NCBI GenBank assembly: GCA_003167055.1
Contig: PMUE01000276.1
Span: forward strand, 1-6,796
Direction: 5' to 3'
DNA from: Vulcanimicrobiota bacterium
Lineage (GTDB): Bacteria > Vulcanimicrobiota > Vulcanimicrobiia > Vulcanimicrobiales > Vulcanimicrobiaceae
Length of the DNA: 6,796 nucleotides
Shown: positions 1 through 6,796 of the stretch, piece after piece
Numbering within the stretch: the stretch's first letter is position 1
Layout: every line of letters begins with the position of its first letter
The notes under the pieces: model-generated
The model's input: the letters and a program-made list of their open reading frames with translations, nothing else
Told to the model about the DNA's origin: nothing
The model's database searches: none
Made by a program: the position numbers and the translations under genes

Positions 1-1
1 C

Positions 2-544
2 ACGCGCGGCGAGTTGAAAGCGGGAGAAACGGTGCTGATTCCGGGCATCGGCGGCGGCGTGCAAACCTTTGTGCTGCTCTTTGCCAAAGCCGCCGGCGCG
101 CGGACGATCGTCACCTCGGGCAGTGAAGAAAAGCTCGAGCGGGCGCGCGCGCTTGGTGCGGACGTCACAATCGACTACGCGGTGAATCCCGATTGGCACA
201 AAGCGCTCAAACGCGGCGAGGCTGATCTCGTCGTCGATTCATCCGGCGGCGACACGTTGAACAAGGCGCTCTCCGCGGTGCGACCCGGCGGACGGGTCGT
301 GCTCTACGGCGGCACGCGTCCGGAAGCGACGATTCGGATCTTTCCGATCTTTTGGAATCATCTCGACATTCGCGGCACGTCGATGGGCAGTCCCCAAGAT
401 TTTCGCGGCATGCTCGATCTCGTCACCAAACACGAGATCCGTCCGGCGATCGATCGCGTCTATCCGATGGATGAGGCGGTCGCAGCGGCCGAACGGATGG
501 CCGCCGGACAGCAATTCGGCAAGATCGTGCTAGCCATCGAGTAG
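2..544 (+). CDS. Zinc-type alcohol dehydrogenase / quinone oxidoreductase (MDR family), C-terminal part
   Basis: This is the 3' part of a medium-chain dehydrogenase/reductase gene. The reading frame is open from the window edge (TRGELKAGETVLIPGIGGG...), so the N-terminal catalytic GroES-like domain lies outside and the real start is not visible. What is present is the Rossmann coenzyme-binding domain: a glycine-rich turn GIGGGVQ after strand 1, the typical KAAGARTIVTSGSEEKLERA strand-2 region, then RALGADVTIDY, DLVVDSSGG, VRPGGRVVLYGGT, and the family's closing segment FGKIVLAIE before a TAG stop. Such enzymes use NAD(P)H to oxidise alcohols or reduce quinones or enones; the substrate cannot be told because the zinc-binding half is missing. 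The usual small residue (G or A) after GGGV is Q here. It converges on the MBL gene, with only 23 bases between the two stop codons. Family assignment is firm; specific function is not. Confidence 0.9.
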   Translation, partial: TRGELKAGETVLIPGIGGGVQTFVLLFAKAAGARTIVTSGSEEKLERARALGADVTIDYAVNPDWHKALKRGEADLVVDSSGGDTLNKALSAVRPGGRVVLYGGTRPEATIRIFPIFWNHLDIRGTSMGSPQDFRGMLDLVTKHEIRPAIDRVYPMDEAVAAAERMAAGQQFGKIVLAIE

Positions 545-548
545 GGCG

Positions 549-584
549 GTCCCTCGACTACGCTTCGCTACGCTCGGGATGACA
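549..584. repeat. Small GC-rich interspersed-type repeat between convergent genes
   Basis: The minus strand reads TGTCATCCCGAGCGTAGCGA and continues AGCGTAGTCGAGGGAC. This looks like the short 'TCATCCyGAGCGyAGCGAAG...GTCGAGGGA' element that I recall as widespread in intergenic DNA of many bacterial genomes; that recall could not be checked by a search. Internally it holds a 10-base tandem near-repeat on the plus strand, CTACGCTTCG (558-567) followed by CTACGCTCGG (568-577), matching at 8 of 10 positions. It fills the gap between the convergent MDR and MBL genes and runs into the MBL gene's last codons. I could not draw a strong hairpin or a T-run, so I do not call it a terminator. Confidence 0.55.
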
Positions 585-1494
585 AAGCGTACTCGTATAA
601 CGTGTCGAGCTTGAGCATAGCGCCGAGTTCGGCCGCGATGACCGGAGCGTGCTCGGCCCCGACGATCGATTCCCACGACGGATTGAGAATCGTGTTTTCT
701 TGCTCGGTCATCGGCCGCTCGAGCGCGCGCGCATTGACGATGCCTTCTTCGCTCAGCGCCAGCAGATACGCCAGCAGCTGTCGCGCCATCGCGGGCCAGA
801 GTATCGGGCGCTGCGTACCATAGATGGCGATCACGAGTTGCGGAATCGTCATCGACTCGCGCGCAAGCACCTTGAGCAGCTCGGCCTCGCGCAGCTTTCG
901 ATGCTCGATGTACTCATCGATTTTGGCGCGCGCGTCCTCCACGATCGGTCCGTGTCCGCCGTAGATGCGCGCCGCGTTCGGGAATTCGTCGCGCAGCCGC
1001 AGCAGCGTGCGCTGATATGGACGCATCGCGCCGCCGGGCGGTGCGACGACAACCGTGCCTTCTCCCAAGATCACGTCACCGGTAAAAAGCGCGCCTTCGC
1101 CGGGCTCGTAAAGTGCCACGTGCTCGAAGGTGTGCCCGGGCGCATCGATCACGCGCAATGCAAGCGTACCCACCCGTAGTTCGCCTTCGAGCTCAAAGGT
1201 GCGATCGTGTTGCACGGCTGAGTTTGGATGTACCCAGACGGTCGCGCCGGTTCGCGCAGCGAGCGGTGCGGCCGCTGGTGCGTGATCGGGGTGACCGTGG
1301 GTCACAGCAATCGTCGAGATGTTCAAGCCGCGCTCGCTGGCGTTTGCGAGCAGCGCGTTCAGATGACGATCGATGACCGGCCCGGGATCGATCACGAGGG
1401 CTTCGTTGTTGCCCGCATCGATGACATACGAATTGGTTCCGGTTAAGGTCATCGCTGACGGATTGGGGGCGCGGACCAACGCAATGCGGCTCAC
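568..1494 (-). CDS. MBL-fold metallo-hydrolase, LACTB2-like with C-terminal winged helix
   Basis: A 308-residue soluble hydrolase of the metallo-beta-lactamase superfamily. The metal-site motif is THGHPDHAP (His66, His68, Asp70, His71), followed by His121 in DAPGHTFEH, Asp140 in FTGDVILG and His181 in YGGHGP, so the full two-metal ligand set is present. The segment after His181, with the YIEHRKLREAELL stretch and a helical tail to about residue 290, matches the winged-helix domain found in LACTB2-like proteins. Human LACTB2 is an endoribonuclease, but bacterial relatives are mostly uncharacterised, so the substrate (RNA, thioester or other ester) is open. The start is GTG, chosen because it overlaps the Nudix stop as GTGA and has AGAGGGA five bases upstream. 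The last residues LSSRA and the TAG stop are encoded within the small repeat, so the natural C-terminus may have been reshaped by it. Confidence 0.9.
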   Translation of the reverse strand: MSRIALVRAPNPSAMTLTGTNSYVIDAGNNEALVIDPGPVIDRHLNALLANASERGLNISTIAVTHGHPDHAPAAAPLAARTGATVWVHPNSAVQHDRTFELEGELRVGTLALRVIDAPGHTFEHVALYEPGEGALFTGDVILGEGTVVVAPPGGAMRPYQRTLLRLRDEFPNAARIYGGHGPIVEDARAKIDEYIEHRKLREAELLKVLARESMTIPQLVIAIYGTQRPILWPAMARQLLAYLLALSEEGIVNARALERPMTEQENTILNPSWESIVGAEHAPVIAAELGAMLKLDTLYEYALSSRA

Positions 1495-2165
1495 CAGCGT
1501 CCCTCTAACGTTCGCGGGAGCGCCATACCTTCCGACGGGCCGCGATCCGGCATGATCGTGACGATCGGCTTCTCCCGCGCGAAGGCGAGCAACGCGTCGA
1601 CACTATCGAAAGCGGCGAGACGTTCCAGATGTTTGATCGTGGGGAAGACGAGGTGCATCTCACCGCGCCGATGTGCAGCGAGAGCGTCGGCGGGCGCGAG
1701 CCATTGCGCATCGTGCGTTTCAACGCTGTCGGCGGTGCCGAACGCCCCGGGCGGCGCGTTCGCGATAAAGAAATGCGTGTTGTAGCGCCGCGGTTCGCCT
1801 GCCGGAGAGATCCAGTGGGAAAAGAGCTGCAAGCCGGCGGCATCGACGTCAACGCTGGCTTCTTCGGCGAGTTCGCGCACGGCGGCGTGGACCAGCGCAT
1901 GCGCGTCGCGCGTGCCGATTGCCGGCTGATCGACCGGCCATTCGTGCGGCGCGACAGCACGAAATTCCGCCGCGATCCGCGCGTCGTTCCAGCCCGACGC
2001 TTGGCCGCGTTCGTAGTCGACGCTGTCGACCGCCCCGCCGGGAAAGACGTAGGCGCCCGGCATGAACGGGCTTGCTGCGCTGCGACGCAACATCAGTACC
2101 TGGGTCTGCGCCGGTAACGCGCGCACCAGGATCACCGTCGCGGCAAGACGCGATGCCGATGCCAT
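1491..2165 (-). CDS. Nudix hydrolase, NUDT19-like with split Nudix box
   Basis: A 224-residue soluble Nudix pyrophosphohydrolase. The N-terminal strand region AATVILVRA and LMLRRS leads to MPGAYVFPGGAVD (residues 35-47), and the catalytic Nudix helix is RELAEEASV (97-105) with Glu98, Glu101 and Glu102 placed to bind metal. About 50 residues separate the FPGG glycines from the REXXEE helix, whereas a classical GX5EX7REUXEEXGU box is contiguous. Such an insertion is typical of NUDT19/RP2p-type enzymes, which include CoA diphosphatases. The PAGEPRRYNTHFF segment after the helix also fits that group. Ser104 takes the place of the usual Gly near the box end. It starts with ATG three bases after the VKOR stop, with no good Shine-Dalgarno, so coupling to the upstream gene is likely; its stop overlaps the MBL start. 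Hydrolysis of CoA or acyl-CoA is the best guess, but a nucleotide-sugar or other NDP-X substrate is possible. Confidence 0.88.
   Translation of the reverse strand: MASASRLAATVILVRALPAQTQVLMLRRSAASPFMPGAYVFPGGAVDSVDYERGQASGWNDARIAAEFRAVAPHEWPVDQPAIGTRDAHALVHAAVRELAEEASVDVDAAGLQLFSHWISPAGEPRRYNTHFFIANAPPGAFGTADSVETHDAQWLAPADALAAHRRGEMHLVFPTIKHLERLAAFDSVDALLAFAREKPIVTIMPDRGPSEGMALPRTLEGRW
1500..1506 (-). promoter_or_regulatory. Ribosome binding site of the MBL hydrolase gene
   Basis: AGAGGGA on the minus strand, inside the final codons of the Nudix gene (EGRW), five bases before the GTG start at 1494. It supports the GTG as the start and coupled or re-initiated translation from the upstream gene. 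Confidence 0.6.
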
Positions 2166-2168
2166 CCG

Positions 2169-2564
2169 CTACGACTGCACGAGAAGCGCAGCGACGCCGA
2201 TGGCGAGCAGCCAATTGATGACGTGCGACGTCCAACAGTACATGCACGGCATTCGCGTCACAAAAAGCAGCGAGTAGGCCAATACGACCGAAACGCCTGC
2301 CGCCATGAGCGCGGCTAGGAACAGTACGAGAAACTCACTTCGATCGGTCGCGAGCCAAATTGCGAGGCCGAGCGCGGGGTAGTAGATTGCGCCGAGCGTG
2401 GCATTGGGTATACCCCCGAAGAGGCGAGCCCGGGGCGTTTGGACCACGCTTGGCTCGGAAAGCTCGCCTCGAGCCGCCGCCTTCCCCTTACGCAGCATGA
2501 AAAGCGAAGCAAAGAGACCAACTCCGCACAATATCGTGACTATAGCCCGTAGCCCCAATCCCAC
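2169..2564 (-). CDS. VKOR-family integral membrane protein lacking the loop cysteines
   Basis: A predicted 131-residue membrane protein of the vitamin K epoxide reductase family, which normally passes electrons from thiol partners to a quinone to drive disulfide formation. Four hydrophobic segments are visible at about residues 5-24, 57-72, 78-103 and 111-129. The CXXC redox motif is present as MPCMYCW (Cys107, Cys110) at the start of the fourth helix, and LFGGIPNATLGAIYY (48-62) is the conserved GIPN..LG.. YY signature after the periplasmic loop. The two loop cysteines usually found before that signature are absent: PSVVQTPRAR stands where CxVVxxSR is expected. The only other cysteine is Cys13 in helix 1. 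The GTG start was chosen because AAGAGG lies eight bases upstream and the first helix follows at once; the open frame reaches 2870, but that extension is charged, unlike the family, and antisense to the next gene. It is first in the minus-strand run, three bases before the Nudix gene. Confidence 0.8.
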   Translation of the reverse strand: MGLGLRAIVTILCGVGLFASLFMLRKGKAAARGELSEPSVVQTPRARLFGGIPNATLGAIYYPALGLAIWLATDRSEFLVLFLAALMAAGVSVVLAYSLLFVTRMPCMYCWTSHVINWLLAIGVAALLVQS

Positions 2565-2572
2565 CGCACCTG

Positions 2573-2578
2573 CCTCTT
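2573..2578 (-). promoter_or_regulatory. Ribosome binding site of the VKOR-like gene
   Basis: AAGAGG on the minus strand, eight bases before the GTG at 2564. It decides the start of the VKOR-like protein and overlaps, on the opposite strand, the TTG codon proposed as start of the divergent DedA-like gene. Confidence 0.5.
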
Positions 2579-3212
2579 GAGTCTGCTCACCAAACGCCTG
2601 GGAGCGATTGCGATGCTTGCGGCCTCGTTCACCCTGGCCGCCCTCGTCATTCGTTTTCAACCGTTGGTCGAACGTGAGATTCGCTCGCTCGGTCTTTCCG
2701 CCTACCCTCTCGCGATTGCGATCTTCACCGTTGTGGCATCGGCGCCGTTCTCGGTGACCGATGCGCTCGCAATTATGAACGGCGCGATCTTCGGTCCGGT
2801 AAAGGGCTCGATCGTCAATGCAATCGGGTTGGTTCTTGCGGCGTTGGGAGGGTATTGGATCAATCGTCATGCGTCAGAGATGCTTGACTTGGATTCCTAC
2901 CTTGAGCGCGTGCCGTGGTGGGTGCGCCGGTTCCCGATCGGCTCGCCGGCGTTTCTCATCGCCGTGCGGATCATCCCGGGGTTTGGTGGAACGGTTGCGA
3001 CCGCTACCGCAGCGACCTTTCGCGTGCCGATCTGGCGCCACGTCTGGACGATGTGCGCAGTCGCCATCCCGGTTTGCACGATCCTGGCGATTTTCGGCGA
3101 CCGTGTCACGGTCGTTGTCCACAATTACGAACACCGTGCGCACGTCTACTGGGAACTGCACCGGCCGCATTTGCATCTTCCGCACCACGTGAAAGTGAAA
3201 CCCACGCCGTGA
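2577..3212 (+). CDS. TVP38/TMEM64 (DedA-type, VTT domain) membrane protein
   Basis: A 211-residue inner-membrane protein of the SNARE-associated/VTT (DedA, TVP38, TMEM64) superfamily, some members of which act in lipid carrier recycling or lipid scrambling. Hydrophobic segments lie near residues 8-27, 42-70, 75-92, 127-150 and 155-175. Family signatures are NGAIFGPVKGSIVNAIG followed by GGYWINR, and later the re-entrant-loop motif AVRIIPGFGGTVATATAATF with the conserved R..PG, then a helix ending ILAIFGDRV. The C-terminal tail after about residue 180 is unusually rich in histidine. Start choice is uncertain. The TTG used here gives a positive LLTKR flank before the first helix but has no Shine-Dalgarno. 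ATG at 2613 has GGGAG eight bases upstream but shortens that helix. A TAG at 2550 in frame rules out any longer protein. Its stop overlaps the ribonuclease D start (GTGA), so the two are probably co-transcribed. The transported or handled lipid is not identifiable. Confidence 0.85.
   Translation: MSLLTKRLGAIAMLAASFTLAALVIRFQPLVEREIRSLGLSAYPLAIAIFTVVASAPFSVTDALAIMNGAIFGPVKGSIVNAIGLVLAALGGYWINRHASEMLDLDSYLERVPWWVRRFPIGSPAFLIAVRIIPGFGGTVATATAATFRVPIWRHVWTMCAVAIPVCTILAIFGDRVTVVVHNYEHRAHVYWELHRPHLHLPHHVKVKPTP
2600..2604 (+). promoter_or_regulatory. Possible ribosome binding site for the alternative DedA-like start at 2613
   Basis: GGGAG eight bases before the in-frame ATG at 2613. It is the only good Shine-Dalgarno near the beginning of this gene and is the reason to consider a 199-residue protein instead of the 211-residue one. 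Confidence 0.4.
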
Positions 3213-4386
3213 CCACCGATTCGATCGCCATGATCGCCGAACCGAAGGGATTGGCTGCGCTGTGCGAGCGTATCGCGCGTAGCGAGCACGTCGCACTCGA
3301 TACGGAGTTTCATACCGAACGGACCTATTCGCCGCGCCTGATGGTCGTGCAGCTGGCCTTTGATGACGGCGCGGTCATCGTCGATCCGCTCGCATTGCCG
3401 AATCTGCGTCCGCTGATCGAGGCACTCGGGCAGACTACCGTTGTCGGCCATGCGCTCTCGTCGGATCTCAAGATCTTCGCCGATCGCTTCGACGTCGTGC
3501 CGCCGACGGTGTTTGACACCCAAATCGCGGCGGCGTTCCTCGGTTTTGGCATGCAGATCTCGTTGGCCGATCTCGTGCGTGAACTCGAGCACGTGCGGCT
3601 CGCGAAGTCGCAAACCGTCAGCGATTGGTCGACGCGGCCGTTCACGCCGAAGCAGCTCGATTATCTCGTCGACGACGTCGCGCACTTGCTGCCCATGCAT
3701 CGTAAGCTCACCGCGCGTTTGGAGAGCGTGGGCCGGCTGACGTGGGCGCTCGAGGAATGCGCATCGCTCGGCGACATCGAGCGCTATCGCAGCGACGAAC
3801 GCCGCGCATATTTGCGCCTGCCGGGCGCCATGCGGATGAGCCGGCGCGAACTCGCGGTGCTCAGTGAAATCGTCAAATTGCGCGACGATCAGGCCCGTGC
3901 GCGCGATCTGCCGCCGAAGTACATCATCCCAGACGACGTCGTCTCCGGCCTCGCCACGCTTCGACCAAAGCGCGTCGAAGATCTCGAGCAGTTACGGAGA
4001 TTTGATGCCGGCGCGCGCCGCTCGTTGGGCGCGGCGATCATCGAGGCGATCGTTCGTGCCGAGGCGCTGCCCGAAGATGCGCTGCCGGAGCGTCCGCAGC
4101 GGCCGCTTGGTCAGAGCCGTGACACCCTGGCCGCGCTGATGGGGGTTGTAGTAGGGGAGATCGCCCGCGAACACGAGCTCCCCCAGAGTCTGCTGGTGCC
4201 GCGGGCGGCGCTCGATCGGGTCGCACGCGAGCTGCCGAACGATCGTGCCGACTTCGAGCGCGCTCTCGAGCTGACGCATTGGCGTTTGTCCCTGGTCGGC
4301 GAGCCCTTGTGGCGACTTTTGTCTGGAGAGGTGCACGTTGCAATCGAAGGCTACCCCGAGCGGGATCCCAAAATACGGTTGTTGCC

Positions 4387-4390
<4 letters not shown>
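3209..4390 (+). CDS. rnd: Ribonuclease D (DEDDy 3'-5' exoribonuclease with HRDC domain)
   Basis: A 393-residue cytoplasmic exoribonuclease that trims 3' ends of tRNA precursors and other structured RNAs. The DEDDy catalytic set is complete: Exo I HVALDTEFHTE gives Asp31 and Glu33, Exo II VVGHALSSDLKIF gives Asp86, and Exo III YLVDD gives Tyr152 and Asp156. An HRDC-type helical domain follows at about residues 210-275 (ELAVLSEIVKLRDDQARARDLPPKYIIPDDV..LATLRP), and the remaining C-terminal third probably forms the second HRDC-like domain seen in RNase D. The length suits the family (E. coli about 375). The GTG start overlaps the stop of the DedA-like gene as GTGA; ATG at 3230, seven codons in, is an alternative. 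The frame stays open upstream to 2915, but that part is out-of-frame read-through of the DedA-like gene. The stop overlaps the aconitase ATG (ATGA), implying a coupled operon. Confidence 0.95.

Positions 4391-6796
<2,406 letters not shown>

Noticed and set aside
545..584. Bidirectional terminator between the convergent genes
   Set aside because: The GC-rich element is arranged as direct repeats, I could not pair it into a stable stem, and there is no T-run on either strand.
649..1179. Long plus-strand open frame opposite the MBL gene
   Set aside because: It is an arginine-rich antisense shadow of a well-supported gene with clear metal-site motifs; it shows no family motif and no convincing start.
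1629..2117. Plus-strand open frame opposite the Nudix gene
   Set aside because: Antisense to a frame with an intact Nudix helix; the translation has no recognisable domain and is a GC-driven open frame.
2537..2546. Possible -10 element (TATAGC at 2541-2546) for the DedA-like operon
   Set aside because: It matches only four of six consensus bases, I found no -35 at the right spacing, and the organism's sigma preferences are unknown.
2565..2870. N-terminal extension of the VKOR-like frame to an ATG at 2870
   Set aside because: The extension is strongly charged, unlike any VKOR N-terminus, and lies antisense to the conserved VTT-domain coding region; a GTG with a good RBS sits just before the first helix.
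2915..3208. N-terminal extension of the ribonuclease D frame
   Set aside because: It is the shifted frame of the DedA-like gene; RNase D homology begins just after the GTG at 3209, which overlaps the previous stop.

Overview
The window is ordinary GC-rich, tightly packed bacterial chromosome. It carries seven protein genes and no RNA gene, CRISPR array, insertion sequence or prophage signature that I could find. GTG and TTG starts, 4-base stop/start overlaps and almost no intergenic DNA suggest a compact high-GC genome. The aconitase contains the variant MSPEFGSTCAIFPID around residues 314-328, which recalls actinobacterial-type AcnA more than the enterobacterial form. That, with a VKOR-family protein and a LACTB2-like hydrolase next to a Nudix hydrolase, makes a Terrabacteria-type environmental lineage plausible (Actinobacteria, Chloroflexota, Vulcanimicrobiota/Eremiobacterota or similar). 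The species cannot be told from the sequence alone.

Layout. (1) Bases 2-544, plus strand: the C-terminal NAD(P)-binding half of a zinc-type (MDR) alcohol dehydrogenase/quinone oxidoreductase, cut by the window edge. (2) Bases 568-2564, minus strand: a three-gene run, transcribed right to left, of a small four-helix VKOR-family membrane protein, a Nudix hydrolase with a NUDT19-like split Nudix box, and a LACTB2-like metallo-beta-lactamase-fold hydrolase. The junctions are a 3-base gap and a GTGA overlap. (3) Bases 2577-6796, plus strand: a divergent three-gene run of a TVP38/DedA-type (VTT domain) membrane protein, ribonuclease D, and aconitase A, joined by GTGA and ATGA overlaps. Aconitase runs off the right edge with about 803 codons present.

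Working together. The tight junctions suggest two divergent, translationally coupled operons whose first start codons are only 12 bases apart (48 if the second gene starts at its internal ATG). The functions look housekeeping: membrane thiol/quinone chemistry, nucleotide-derivative clean-up and hydrolysis on one side; membrane lipid handling, RNA 3'-end processing and the TCA cycle on the other. I see no dedicated defence or biosynthetic system.

The points most worth a second look are a VKOR homologue that keeps its CXXC pair but has no loop cysteines, a small interspersed-type repeat that supplies the last codons and stop of the MBL gene, the extremely tight head-to-head start region, a histidine-rich tail on the DedA-like protein, and the coupling of ribonuclease D to aconitase.
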